Shown here: positions 34,278 through 44,218 of the stretch, piece after piece
How the letters are laid out: each line of letters begins with the position of its first letter
Position numbering within the stretch: the stretch's first letter is position 1
From: Microvirga vignae
Lineage (GTDB): Bacteria > Pseudomonadota > Alphaproteobacteria > Rhizobiales > Beijerinckiaceae
DNA length: 64,000 nt
Direction: 5' to 3'
Assembly (NCBI RefSeq): GCF_001017175.1
Contig: NZ_LCYG01000021.1
Span: 1-64,000 of the forward strand
Made by a program: the position numbers and the translations under genes
Notes under the pieces: model-generated
Seen by the model: the letters and a program-made list of their open reading frames with translations, nothing else
Database searches by the model: none
What the model was told of the DNA's origin: nothing

Positions 34278-34957
34278 TTATGAGAGTCCCTTGCTGAATA
34301 CTCCTGATATAGCGAAGGACAATTTTCTATCGATTGCGCCTTGGAGGTAGCACCTTAGCGCAGCTGGACTATGAAGAGTTGAGGTATGCTTGTCATTGGC
34401 ATAAAAAGACTGCGCCAACGAATGTTATCGAACGCTCAAATTTATCTTTAATGATCCTACAAGTGACAAGAAATAGCTGCTCGATAAGGCGTTCTAAAAA
34501 TAAAAATTCCAGCAAAACGACTTATGGATTTTTAATGCCTTGATTTTCTATGGAAAAGTGGAAAGGCATCATCCAAGAACTATAACCCGATAGGCAAAAT
34601 TTCTGAGAATCCTGCCGGAGTCTCGCTGCATACTGCCGGTAAATTTTCCTGCTTCGGGTAAGCGTAGCAGAAAAGAACCAGCTGCACCTTGAGCGGGGGA
34701 TTTGCCTTGTTGTGAGGCAATGTGCGGCAGGGTCCAAGCATAGTTCTGCGCAAGAGGCTTTGCAGCAAAAAGGTTTCAAATTCTTTCGAGTTAAATCGCC
34801 CCTTGGTGGGAGTAGTTCTCCAGTTAATCCCTCGGGGGTATCTCTCCAGCCGAAATAGTGACGAGAAAACGCAGGTGCCGAGAGTATTTATTTGGACTGT
34901 GCCGGCGCCTCTGAATTTTGCGCCTTGATCTCACTGTTGTTCATCGGGAACAGCCTA
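34278..34957. promoter_or_regulatory. AT-rich divergent regulatory region of the alginate-type locus
   Basis: About 680 nt between the divergent epimerase and algD starts. The stretch 34430-34560 is clearly AT-rich compared with the genes around it. No open frame here has a recognisable product. It probably holds both promoters and sites for regulators that favour AT-rich DNA. No EcfG-type or other consensus promoter could be placed. Confidence 0.45.
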
Positions 34958-36268
34958 ATGCAAATCAGTGTCTTTGGAATTGGCTATGTAGGAGCCGTAT
35001 CGGCCGCATGCTTGGCCAACGATGGCCATAATGTCATCGCTGTTGATCCAAATCCGCAGAAAGTTGAACCTCTGAATGCAGGCGTCAGCCCAATTGTCGA
35101 ACCGGGCCTCGATGGACTGATCCAGGATGGAATTCGCAGCAAGCGTCTGAAAGCCACCAGTGATGTCCGTGAGGCCATTCAAGGCTCTGATCTCTCCTTT
35201 GTTTGCGTAGGGACGCCGTCTCGGCCGAACGGCTCGCTCGATACAGGCTTTGTTACCGCTGCTGCGGAAGAGATCGGTGCTGCCATCCGAGAGAAGAACT
35301 CCTTCCACTCTGTCGTCATGCGCTCGACCATTCTGCCGGGTACGATGGAAAGCATCATCCTGCCTGCGTTGGAGCGGACATCGGGGCGCCAAGCAGGCGT
35401 CGGCTTCGGCGTAGCATATTATCCCGAGTTCCTACGAGAGAGCACTGCGATCGCAGACTATTACGATCCCGGTGCCATCATTTTCGGACGTCACGATCAA
35501 GCCACAGTCGACCGTCTGTTGGAACTACACAAGATCTTTAAAGTGGAGCCAAGAATCGTATCAATCCGCACGGCCGAAGCGGTGAAGTACACCAATAATG
35601 CCTGGCATGCACTGAAGATCAGCTTCGCCAACGAGGTCGGCAATATCTGTAAGGCGGCTGGTATCGATGGTCATGCCGTCATGGACGTTCTGTGCGCGGA
35701 TACACGCCTCAATATTTCCAAGGCATACCTCAAGCCTGGTTTCGCTTTCGGCGGATCGTGCCTGCCCAAGGATCTGCGGGCGCTGCGCTTTGCAGCACGC
35801 AAGCTCGAGGTTCCAACGCCTGTCCTCGATGCAACCATGGAGGCAAACGAAGAGCAGTTGCGCCGCGCCTATTCCATGGTAGCTGCGACAGGGAAGCGAC
35901 GCATCGGCATCATCGGCTTGAGCTTCAAGCCAGAGACGGACGATCTGCGCGAGAGCCCACTCGTGGAACTTGCCGAGCGTCTCTTCGGTCGTGGCTATGA
36001 CATTCGGATTTATGACCCGAATATTCAGGTCTCGAAGCTTACTGGTGCCAATCTCCAGTTTGTACGTTCTCATCTGCCGCATCTCGCGTCGCTGTTGACG
36101 GCCAACATCGACGAAGTGGTTGATCACGCCGAAGTCTTTGTTCTCGGAAATCGTGCTGAAGCCGCGCGCTTGATGGACGTCGTTGATGACGGTCGTCCGC
36201 TCATCGACCTCGTTCGTATCGACCAGACAAGGTGCTCAGGTGATTTCTATCAGGGAATCTGCTGGTAG
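34958..36268 (+). CDS. algD: GDP-mannose 6-dehydrogenase AlgD
   Basis: A 436-residue enzyme oxidising GDP-mannose twice to GDP-mannuronate, the building block of alginate. The start MQISVFGIGYVGAVSAACLA carries the NAD-binding glycines. The catalytic Cys268 lies in FAFGGSCLPKDLRAL, with the Leu typical of AlgD (UDP-glucose dehydrogenases usually have Phe there), at the same number as in Pseudomonas. Also seen are LSFKPETDDLRESPLVELAE and the C-terminal GICW, both AlgD hallmarks. A longer open frame begins at 34892 but adds unconserved residues. The alg8 gene starts inside its last codons. Confidence 0.95.
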   Translation: MQISVFGIGYVGAVSAACLANDGHNVIAVDPNPQKVEPLNAGVSPIVEPGLDGLIQDGIRSKRLKATSDVREAIQGSDLSFVCVGTPSRPNGSLDTGFVTAAAEEIGAAIREKNSFHSVVMRSTILPGTMESIILPALERTSGRQAGVGFGVAYYPEFLRESTAIADYYDPGAIIFGRHDQATVDRLLELHKIFKVEPRIVSIRTAEAVKYTNNAWHALKISFANEVGNICKAAGIDGHAVMDVLCADTRLNISKAYLKPGFAFGGSCLPKDLRALRFAARKLEVPTPVLDATMEANEEQLRRAYSMVAATGKRRIGIIGLSFKPETDDLRESPLVELAERLFGRGYDIRIYDPNIQVSKLTGANLQFVRSHLPHLASLLTANIDEVVDHAEVFVLGNRAEAARLMDVVDDGRPLIDLVRIDQTRCSGDFYQGICW

Positions 36269-37787
36269 CCCCAGCAGAACCCGACTCTCGGAGTCGGTAT
36301 GGGCACATATGCTCTATGTCGTTGCCGTAGCGGCCTTCGCTGCCGAATTGCCCGTGGAAGCATATGGCATGATCGGCGGCGGCTTCATCGGTACGGTCGG
36401 CTTCCTGGCGATCTGGCGTTACGGGTGGGGAGGGCTGCATTTTGCCCGTGCACTGGTCTACCGGAAGAGGATGTTCCCGCATATGCGGGAGGCAGCGGAT
36501 GCGCTCGTTACGCAAGAGGCTCCTAATGCCTACCTGCTCGTGACGACCTTCCGGATCGACTCGGGCGTCACGACGCTGGTCTATAAGGCAGCTTTCGAGG
36601 CTGCTCTTGCGGCTCCAGGAAAAGTGACAGTCGTTGCCTCCATCGTCGAGACAGCTGACCAGAGACTGGTGAAGGCAATTTTCCGCAGCATCTGCCCAGA
36701 CCAAGACAAAGTTGATTTAGTGGTGGTCAGGATTGCCGGTACGGGCAAGCGTGATGCGCTTGCCTATGGCTTCAGAGCCATTGCCCGTCGGTGCCCTTCC
36801 AAAGACGATGTTGTCGCCGTCATCGACGGTGACAGCATCATCCCACGGAATCTTATTCGAAAGTGTGCTGGCTTCTTTCAACTAGACCCTCAAGTCGGTG
36901 CACTCACCACGGATGAGATCAGCGAGGTTCGAGGCCGGCGCATCTTCCAGGAATGGTATGCGCTTCGTTTTGCCCAACGTCACACACTCATGTCTTCCAT
37001 GGGATTGTCGGAGCGGGTTCTTACGTTGACTGGTCGCATGGCCATGTTTCGCGCCAGCATCGTCAGCGATCCGGATTTCATCCGCCAAGTGGAGCTGGAC
37101 TACATCGATCATTGGCGGTTGGGTCGCTTCAAATTCCTGACGGGCGACGACAAGTCGAGTTGGTTCTGGCTGCTCCGCAACGGCTACAAGATGATCTACG
37201 TCCCCGACGTAGTGGTTCTGACCGTAGAGGATCCGCCGGCCGATAGTTTCATCTCGGCTGCTGCCATGCTCATGGTGCGTTGGTTCGGCAATATGCTGCG
37301 AACCAACTCGCGCGCCTTGGCACTGAGGCCGAAAAAAATCGGTTGGTTTACATGGTGGGCCATCCTGGACCAACGCATGTCGATGTGGACATCCCTTGTT
37401 GGGTTCGCAGTGGCCATGATCGCCACCTTCTTTGTCAGCGAGTACGCATTCCTACTCTATGCACTGTGGATTCTCACTTCGCGCTACGTGCTGACCCTTT
37501 CACTTCTCACGTCGCGCCCGCGGGTATCCGTATTCTATCCGTTCCTTCTCTACTTCAATCAGATCTTCGGGTCGCTGATGAAGGTCCACATCACGTTTCG
37601 CTTGGACCGCCAGAAATGGACGCGCCAGAAGACGACATCAGGAGCACGGAGAACAAAGCGATCTCTCATCGCGAGCGACTTCATGTCCACCTACATGCAC
37701 ACTCTTTCTCTGGCCGCATTCATCGCTCTTTTGGCGTGGAGCGTCGACGTGCTTCCAACGCCTAGAGCCCTGCTGTTCTTCCCTTAA
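36240..37787 (+). CDS. alg8: Alginate polymerase catalytic subunit Alg8
   Basis: A 515-residue inner-membrane family 2 glycosyltransferase that polymerises GDP-mannuronate. The GTG at 36240, with AAGG upstream, is preferred to the ATG at 36183 because it gives nearly the family length (about 495). Two N-terminal membrane helices precede the catalytic domain, with TGKRDALAYGFRAIARR, DGDS (196-199), LTGRMAMFRAS and LTGDDKSSWFWLL (Asp303, Asp304). Four further helices follow. The LTGDDKSxWFWLL block is diagnostic of Alg8 among cellulose-synthase-like enzymes. Overlap with algD suggests coupled translation; alg44 follows in 29 nt. Confidence 0.95.
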   Translation: MISIRESAGSPSRTRLSESVWAHMLYVVAVAAFAAELPVEAYGMIGGGFIGTVGFLAIWRYGWGGLHFARALVYRKRMFPHMREAADALVTQEAPNAYLLVTTFRIDSGVTTLVYKAAFEAALAAPGKVTVVASIVETADQRLVKAIFRSICPDQDKVDLVVVRIAGTGKRDALAYGFRAIARRCPSKDDVVAVIDGDSIIPRNLIRKCAGFFQLDPQVGALTTDEISEVRGRRIFQEWYALRFAQRHTLMSSMGLSERVLTLTGRMAMFRASIVSDPDFIRQVELDYIDHWRLGRFKFLTGDDKSSWFWLLRNGYKMIYVPDVVVLTVEDPPADSFISAAAMLMVRWFGNMLRTNSRALALRPKKIGWFTWWAILDQRMSMWTSLVGFAVAMIATFFVSEYAFLLYALWILTSRYVLTLSLLTSRPRVSVFYPFLLYFNQIFGSLMKVHITFRLDRQKWTRQKTTSGARRTKRSLIASDFMSTYMHTLSLAAFIALLAWSVDVLPTPRALLFFP

Positions 37788-37816
37788 ATCGCGCTTTCTG
37801 CATGGAGAAACACAAT

Positions 37817-39019
37817 ATGTCGACGATTACGCATGAAGCTGAGGTTCAACGCCAGCATCCGCGTTATCGCCTGCCCGTGAGATGCCTTCATGGTGGAATG
37901 CCCGTCTCTGTTATCGATCTCTCGGTTGGCGGTATGGGCGTCAGAATCGGCGTAGTCGATGCTCGCCCAAGTGACATTGTCGAGCTCGTACTGATTTTCC
38001 CGTTCAACGGTTACGAACTGACTCTGCCGGTAAGAGCAGAGGTTCGCTATGTGAACCAGGATCAGGGCCGAGTTGGCATGAGGTTCGTGGATGTATCCCC
38101 GCGCCAGCACAATCTCCTTCGCTTTATTCTCGATGCGTATCTCTCGGGCGAAGTAGTAGAGGCTGGGGACGTGCTCGACGTCGTCTCAAGGCGAAATGAG
38201 GGGAAGACACGGGAAGTGCCCCAACGCCCTGAACCCCAGGGCTTGGTTGCCAATATGGCCTATCACGGCCGCAGCATTGCAGGATATGGGGCCATTGTGA
38301 GCATCACGCTACTGCTTCTCGGCTTCATCGGTACGGGCGTGTTCCAGAAGATGTACATGATTCCAGCGCAGTCGGCTTTGATTACGGCGGATCTTGTCAC
38401 GGTTCCGGCGCCCTCGAGCGGCCAATTGACCTTCGTTGCGGCAGGCAATGAGGTGCAGGCAGGCGAGCCGCTACTGACGATCCAAGGCCCACAAGGCAGC
38501 AGCAGCATCGTTATCGACAGCCCCTGTGACTGCGCCATCCAAGCTCGTTACAATCGCCCGTCGAGCTTTGTCCGCGAGGGGGCGCCAATCCTCGTCCTTC
38601 GTGAGAAAACAAGCACTCCGTATATCACCGCCAGCATTCCTCAGAGCGATGTTCTGCGCTTCTACCGTGGCGCCAGAGCAGTCGTTGAGTACGCAGACGG
38701 AACGCTTGTGCGCGATGTAGGAATTGAACCTCTGCCAACCTACTCCGATACTGACGCCAGCGCGGGTCGCTTTCTCGTGAAGTTGTCTCCTGGGCGGGAG
38801 TTGGAGGATACGGCGATTGGGCAGCCCGTCTCCGTTATCTTCGATACTTTCTCAGGATCTACGCTCGGTACGGCAGCCGGCAAGGTGAATGCCAGCGTGA
38901 GTTGGGCCGGAGCGAAAATCGCCTCGCTTTTCCGCTCGGGTGACAAGCAGGATGAGACGCAAAAAGTAGCTAAACAACCTGAGTCTTCCGACGACAGACG
39001 CATCGCCACTCTCAAATGA
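37817..39019 (+). CDS. alg44: Alginate co-polymerase Alg44 (PilZ, c-di-GMP receptor)
   Basis: A 400-residue protein. The ATG at 37817 has GGAG 9 nt before it; the ATG at 37802 does not. The PilZ domain (about residues 10-115) keeps the c-di-GMP motifs: Arg12 and Arg16 in RQHPR, and DLSVGG (Asp34, Ser36, Gly39). A membrane helix lies at about 162-184. The periplasmic part is a HlyD-like barrel (DLVTVPAPSSGQLTFVAAG, VQAGEPLLTIQG). Alg44 activates Alg8 when c-di-GMP binds. This predicts that the locus is controlled by c-di-GMP, as in Pseudomonas. Confidence 0.93.
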   Translation: MSTITHEAEVQRQHPRYRLPVRCLHGGMPVSVIDLSVGGMGVRIGVVDARPSDIVELVLIFPFNGYELTLPVRAEVRYVNQDQGRVGMRFVDVSPRQHNLLRFILDAYLSGEVVEAGDVLDVVSRRNEGKTREVPQRPEPQGLVANMAYHGRSIAGYGAIVSITLLLLGFIGTGVFQKMYMIPAQSALITADLVTVPAPSSGQLTFVAAGNEVQAGEPLLTIQGPQGSSSIVIDSPCDCAIQARYNRPSSFVREGAPILVLREKTSTPYITASIPQSDVLRFYRGARAVVEYADGTLVRDVGIEPLPTYSDTDASAGRFLVKLSPGRELEDTAIGQPVSVIFDTFSGSTLGTAAGKVNASVSWAGAKIASLFRSGDKQDETQKVAKQPESSDDRRIATLK

Positions 39020-39079
39020 GGGCGTGGCTAATGCTCGAATAATGTTTGCGCAGCACAAGGGATATTCTGGAGATTGATC

Positions 39080-40498
39080 ATGGATAACATCATTCCGGTT
39101 CTGATGTGTGGAGGTTCCGGAACTCGCCTCTGGCCGATTTCCCGCGCCGGCGAGCCCAAACAATTTCACGTGCTCTCAGGCGAAAGAAGCCTCTTCCAGC
39201 AAACTGTTCAGCGGTTCAGTACAGAACTTTATGCAGAACCACTCATCATCGTGAACAACAATCACCGTGATCTTGCACTTCGCGAGATCGGTGAGTTGAA
39301 ATCCGGTCCCGTTCGTCTGCTCGTCGAGCCATCGATTAGGAGCACGGCGCCCGCAATTGCCGCCGCCGCCGCCCTGATCGCGGAGGAGGATCCTGACCGC
39401 CTAATGCTGGTTGCTCCCAGTGATCACCTTATCGAACAGGCAGAAATCTTCTCAGATGCCGTCGCTCAGGCTGCTCAGGCTGCCCGCCAAGGACAGATTG
39501 TTCTCTTTGGTATCCGGCCGACACATGCCGAGACAGGGTTTGGATACATCGAAATCGGCGATTTCTTCGATGACGTAAGTTTCACGGTTGCTGGTTTTGT
39601 CGAGAAGCCGAAACGGACGATTGCCGAAGCGCTCTTCGCAGGAGGGCGCCACCTCTGGAACAGCGGCATCTTCATGTTCACTGCCCGCACGATCATGGAG
39701 GAGTTGCAGGAATATGCTCCTGATGTAATTAATTGTGCTCGGCGTGCTGTGACGATGGCTCATCGCAGCAATGATACCATCCGTCTTTCTGCCGATTTCG
39801 AGACAGCCCCTGCAATCTCCATCGATTATGCCGTGATGGAAAAGAGCGAACGTCTCGTTTGCGTGCCCGTATCACCCAACTGGCGTGATCTCGGCTCCTG
39901 GTCAGCTCTTTGGGATGTCGGCTCAAAGGACGGTAATGGGAACGTCGCCCGCGGTGACACTATCCTCCACGATGTCCGCAATAGTTATGTGCATGGCAAT
40001 TCACGTCTCGTCGCCGTCATGGGTGTTGAGAAGATCGTTGTCGTCGACACTGCGGATGCCGTGCTCGTCGGCTCTCTCGATCAGGCTCAGAATGTAGGAC
40101 GCCTTGCGAGCGAACTGGCAGCGGCGCGGCGACCTGAGGCCAATCTTCATCGCAAAGTCCGTAGGCCTTGGGGATCGTACGAGTCTCTTCGTGTCGGTGA
40201 GGGATTCCAAGTCAAGCATATCATTGTCGACGTCGCGGGGCGCTTGTCGCTTCAATATCACCACCATCGTTCTGAACATTGGACGGTCGTATCCGGAACA
40301 GCACGCGTTACAGTCGGCGACAGGATCTTCGTGATGACGGCGAATGAGTCCGTCTACATTCCGAAGGGAGACGTTCACCGGTTGGAGAATATCGGCGACG
40401 ATGAACTGCATCTGATCGAAGTGCAGTGCGGAGCATATCTCGGCGAGGACGATATCGTGCGCCTGGAGGATCAATATGATCGCATTATTGCGAGCTGA
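39080..40498 (+). CDS. algA: Mannose-6-phosphate isomerase / mannose-1-phosphate guanylyltransferase AlgA
   Basis: A 472-residue bifunctional enzyme giving GDP-mannose. It starts at the ATG at 39080, with GGAG before it. The N-terminal guanylyltransferase shows LMCGGSGTRLWPISRAGEPKQF, LVAPSDHLI, GFGYIEIG, GFVEKP and LWNSGIFMF. The C-terminal type II isomerase cupin shows RPWGSYESLRVGEGFQVKHI, LSLQYHHHRSEHW and VYIPKGDVHRLEN. Domain order and size match AlgA/ManC. In Pseudomonas algA is the last gene; here it lies between alg44 and algG. It overlaps the algG start by 23 nt. Confidence 0.96.
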   Translation: MDNIIPVLMCGGSGTRLWPISRAGEPKQFHVLSGERSLFQQTVQRFSTELYAEPLIIVNNNHRDLALREIGELKSGPVRLLVEPSIRSTAPAIAAAAALIAEEDPDRLMLVAPSDHLIEQAEIFSDAVAQAAQAARQGQIVLFGIRPTHAETGFGYIEIGDFFDDVSFTVAGFVEKPKRTIAEALFAGGRHLWNSGIFMFTARTIMEELQEYAPDVINCARRAVTMAHRSNDTIRLSADFETAPAISIDYAVMEKSERLVCVPVSPNWRDLGSWSALWDVGSKDGNGNVARGDTILHDVRNSYVHGNSRLVAVMGVEKIVVVDTADAVLVGSLDQAQNVGRLASELAAARRPEANLHRKVRRPWGSYESLRVGEGFQVKHIIVDVAGRLSLQYHHHRSEHWTVVSGTARVTVGDRIFVMTANESVYIPKGDVHRLENIGDDELHLIEVQCGAYLGEDDIVRLEDQYDRIIAS

Positions 40499-43400
40499 TC
40501 GCCGCCGTCGCCTGTCAGCATCTGTCGCCCTCATTTCATTGCTCCTGAGCTCAGGCGTCTGGGCTCAGGAGGCCAACGAGGTCTCCCGTATCGCTGAAGA
40601 AGCCCGTCAAGCCTTTCTCTCGGCGGAGCAGGGAGCAGGGTCGAAGCAGAGGGCGGGCTTCTATCAGGTGGCTTTAGCCCGCATTCGACTTCTTGAAAAA
40701 TTCGCGGGGCCGGAGAATTCAGGTTCCGCCGACTTGCGGGATGGTGCGCGGGCGGAACTCGTTCGTCTCGCTGATGACGGGTTGAACCATGATATGCTGG
40801 GTGCGCTCCTGCTGAAGGCGTCCCTGTCTGATCTCACGACCACCCAGCCGAGCGCTGAGCGGGTCGAACTCGGCGTGACGCTTCACCAGCTTGCCAGCGA
40901 ACAGCGGGCGCCTGAGTACAGGGCTGCAGCCTTCATCGAGATCGGGCAGGCTTACAGCAAGGTTGATGTGCAGGATCGTGCATTGCGCTATGCCACTCTT
41001 GCTCTCGACACGGCGAAAACGATCCCTGGAGCGGGAGAGCAATCGGGAGCTTACAATGCGATCTCCCGTCTTGCCGCCGATCTTGGTCCGACGGGGTTTT
41101 CGCTTGCGGAACGCGCCATCACCTTTATTCCACGCCCTCGGGATCGGGCTTACGCCCGGCGAGATCTTGCTCTTGCGGAGCTGAAAGGCACTCCATGGCA
41201 GAAGGCCTCGAAAGAGCAACTGGAGGCTGAGTCCCGCAAACGTCTTGGTGCAGGAGATCTTGATGGGAGTCTCCAGCTTGCCCTGGCCCTTCCCGGCGGC
41301 GACAAGCAAGAGGATCTTCTAGCTGACCTCCTGACTGCTGCGCTTGAGCGCCAGGATTTCGAAGCAGCTGTCGCGACCGCTCAGGGCTTCTTCAATCCCA
41401 GTGATCAGCAAAAGGCACTCGCCTTGATCGTGAAGGGGCAGATCGCCAAGGGAGTTCCCTTGCAGTCGGCCAGTCTCCTTGAGTCGATGCAGGACAGTGC
41501 AGCGAAAATCACGGCGCAGCTAGCTCTCGCGAGTGAGTTGGAGCGAGCTGGCTATGGCAACATGGCTGAGCAGCTGTTTTCTCAAGCGTTGCAAGGCGCT
41601 GAAAAATCGGATCCGGCTGCGCAAGCCGCGATTTGGCCCGAAGCAGTCCGAGCCTTGACGCGCGCTGATCGATTTGACGATGCGTTGAACCATATCAAGC
41701 GTTTAGAGCCTGGGTCGGAAACTTCCTCGGCCTTGGGAGATCTGGCCAAACGCCTCGCCGAAAGCAATCGTCTTGCGGAGGCTGAGCGTTTGCTGCCTCA
41801 GATCCAGCACAAGGAAGATCGTTCTCATGCTCTGAGCGGGATCGGCCGGGCAAAAGCTCAAGCGGGCGATGCAGCGGGGGCTTTGCAGATCGTTGGTGAG
41901 CTCACGGATCCGGAAGACAGCGGCCGTATCCTCTCAGCTGTTGCCAAGGCGCATTCCCAATCAGGTAAGTTCACTGACGCAGCTAATCTCACCAGGCAGA
42001 TTGAGGATAAAGCGTACCAAGTCGAATCCTGGGTTGAGATTGCGCGTCAGGCGAGCAAGAAAAGGGAAGCGAAGACCGGCGAAGAGGCTCTCAGCGAGGC
42101 CATTCGGATTGCTGAGGTTCAAGAGAAGCTCGATCGAGACAAGGCATATTACACGATCGTAAAGTCTCTCGCTGATCTCGGGGACAAAGCTCGTGCAGGT
42201 GAGTTGAAGCAGCGTATTATCGACGACAAGTTCCGCGCACGCGCTGACGAGGCAATCGCCAAGGCGGACGGCAAACAGGCTGTCGAGCAGAAGAAACGTA
42301 GCAACCTCCCGGATGCTGTTCTCAAACGCAGTTTCAGCCAAAAGATGAGCGATCAGGATAAGCTGGAGATCGCGTTGGACCTGGTTGGCCTCCCGGGGGG
42401 CGTTATTCTCGCATCTGAGCTCATCCGGTCCATGGAGGACGATAGAGCACGTGGATCTGCCTTCCGCCGTCTTGCCGAGGCGCAGGTGGCCGTTCTCTCC
42501 AGTCCGGCCAAAGAGGAAACACAAGAAGGTCTCGACACCGCAGAAAGTCTGCCGCCGGAAACTTCTGCGGAGAATGAGCTCGCGCATGAAAGGAGGACTC
42601 GTCGAGGTCTCGTTCTTGCGCAAGTCGAGAATGAGACATCCACTTCCAGTCGTTTTCCGTTGCCTCGGAATTTTGCTACGGTCGCTGACATCCGCGCTAT
42701 CGCCCCGTGGCCCTCAGGATCTGTCGCCGGTGTAACATTTGCAAACTACAATCTTTATATCTCCAAGTTCCTGGATGAAGGCCCAAGCGGAAATACCCGT
42801 CTTGAACAAGCGATTCGCTACCAGGGAACTCCAACGCCGCGCATCGTTGTCGTTCAATCCGGCGTTGCGACTTTGGGGATGATCGCCCGCCAGCTGCGTG
42901 GGACACAGGATCAGGATCTGGTGGCTGTCAATGGTGATATCCTTACTCTCCGTGCGCCGGTCTTCGTAGCTCCAGGGGCTCGCCTCATTCTGTCGCGCCT
43001 GGATATGCCCGTCTATCGCTTCAGTGCAAATGCAGGGGCGTTCATTGCTAGTGCCGGTGAGCTGCACGTCGTGGACGCGGAGATTGTCGGCTACGATGAG
43101 AAGACAGGCCAGATCGCCTGGTCTGACAAGAGCAAAATCCACGAGTTTCGCCCTTTCCTCCTGAGCTGGGGCGACGGACGCATGAACGTAGCGGGGTCGG
43201 TATTGGCCGCGTTGGGCTACGAGAACTCCAAGTCCTTCGGGCTTTCCTTTTCATCGGGACCGGTCCGTGTCGCTGAACTACGCGACCAAGAATATGCGAC
43301 AGGCTATGTGGTGGACAACGTATTCCGAAACTCGCATTTCGGTTTCTACTCATATGAAGCTGAAAATATTCACATCATCGGCAACGAGTATGTCGACAAC

Positions 43401-44210
43401 GTCATCTACGGACTCGATCCTCACGACCGCACACGCAAGCTCACCATTGCCTTCAATACAACCTATGGGACAAAGGCCAAGCACGGCATCATTATCTCGC
43501 GTGAAGTGGATGAAAGCTGGATCATCGGAAATCTGACTTTCGACAATGTCGGATCTGGTATCATGCTCGATCGAGATAGCTCCAATAACGTCATTCACGC
43601 CAACACTGCGTTCAACAATGCTCAGGACGGCATCACGCTTTTCGAGAGCTCCTGTAATCTGATGACTAACAATCACCTTCTTGCCAACAAGCGCGACGGC
43701 TTGAAAATCCGAAATAGTTTCGACATCAGTGCCTATGACAACCGGATCGAGAAAAATGGAGGTTCAGGGGTCAACGCCTATGTGGCGAATCTCCTCGAAA
43801 CGAAGAGTGGCGAAACGCGGGACTTCAGGCTTGATCCTTATGACGCTGTAACGAGTATTTCCCTAAGGCGTAACCAGTTTTCGTCCAATGGGGTCGGCGT
43901 CAATGCCGAGGGTGCTTCCGGCATTGCGATGTTCTCCAACAGGTTCGTGAAGCAATCTCGCCGCCTTTTCGGTGGCGACTTGCGTGGGCTGGAAGGGCAG
44001 GTTCTGCAAACTTCTTCCAAGATCAGCACTTTGATTGCAAGCACTTGCCGACCTATGAGGCCTGCCACCGCCTGTCATCTTCGCGAGAAGGGATATTTCG
44101 AGGGCGGGGCTGACCTTCACATCTTCGACCCGCAGGGCAAAGCGGATTGTACAACGACGGACGGCAGTGTGCAGCAGCAGGCCTTCTCCAACACATCTCA
44201 AGGCACTTAG
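40476..44210 (+). CDS. algG: AlgG-type periplasmic mannuronan C5-epimerase fused to a large alpha-solenoid
   Basis: A 1244-residue protein, more than twice the usual AlgG (about 540). GGAGG 6 nt before the ATG fixes the start. After a signal peptide (about residues 1-30), residues about 35-700 are helical TPR-like repeats (AFIEIGQAYSKVDVQDRALRY, YGNMAEQLFSQALQGA, RADRFDDALNHIKRLEP). Residues about 720-1244 are AlgG: a beta-helix with NEYVDNVIYGLDPHDRTRKL, the catalytic DPHD (981-984), GTKAKHGIIISREVDESW and FESSCNLMTNNHL. The helical part may stand in for AlgK, the TPR lipoprotein that holds the Pseudomonas complex. AlgG converts mannuronate to guluronate during export. Confidence 0.93.
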   Translation: MIALLRADRRRRLSASVALISLLLSSGVWAQEANEVSRIAEEARQAFLSAEQGAGSKQRAGFYQVALARIRLLEKFAGPENSGSADLRDGARAELVRLADDGLNHDMLGALLLKASLSDLTTTQPSAERVELGVTLHQLASEQRAPEYRAAAFIEIGQAYSKVDVQDRALRYATLALDTAKTIPGAGEQSGAYNAISRLAADLGPTGFSLAERAITFIPRPRDRAYARRDLALAELKGTPWQKASKEQLEAESRKRLGAGDLDGSLQLALALPGGDKQEDLLADLLTAALERQDFEAAVATAQGFFNPSDQQKALALIVKGQIAKGVPLQSASLLESMQDSAAKITAQLALASELERAGYGNMAEQLFSQALQGAEKSDPAAQAAIWPEAVRALTRADRFDDALNHIKRLEPGSETSSALGDLAKRLAESNRLAEAERLLPQIQHKEDRSHALSGIGRAKAQAGDAAGALQIVGELTDPEDSGRILSAVAKAHSQSGKFTDAANLTRQIEDKAYQVESWVEIARQASKKREAKTGEEALSEAIRIAEVQEKLDRDKAYYTIVKSLADLGDKARAGELKQRIIDDKFRARADEAIAKADGKQAVEQKKRSNLPDAVLKRSFSQKMSDQDKLEIALDLVGLPGGVILASELIRSMEDDRARGSAFRRLAEAQVAVLSSPAKEETQEGLDTAESLPPETSAENELAHERRTRRGLVLAQVENETSTSSRFPLPRNFATVADIRAIAPWPSGSVAGVTFANYNLYISKFLDEGPSGNTRLEQAIRYQGTPTPRIVVVQSGVATLGMIARQLRGTQDQDLVAVNGDILTLRAPVFVAPGARLILSRLDMPVYRFSANAGAFIASAGELHVVDAEIVGYDEKTGQIAWSDKSKIHEFRPFLLSWGDGRMNVAGSVLAALGYENSKSFGLSFSSGPVRVAELRDQEYATGYVVDNVFRNSHFGFYSYEAENIHIIGNEYVDNVIYGLDPHDRTRKLTIAFNTTYGTKAKHGIIISREVDESWIIGNLTFDNVGSGIMLDRDSSNNVIHANTAFNNAQDGITLFESSCNLMTNNHLLANKRDGLKIRNSFDISAYDNRIEKNGGSGVNAYVANLLETKSGETRDFRLDPYDAVTSISLRRNQFSSNGVGVNAEGASGIAMFSNRFVKQSRRLFGGDLRGLEGQVLQTSSKISTLIASTCRPMRPATACHLREKGYFEGGADLHIFDPQGKADCTTTDGSVQQQAFSNTSQGT

Positions 44211-44218
44211 GGGCCGGC

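Noticed and set aside
34522..34779. Minus-strand frames in the AT-rich region before algD
   Set aside because: No binding site, no motif, and the region is better explained as regulatory DNA.
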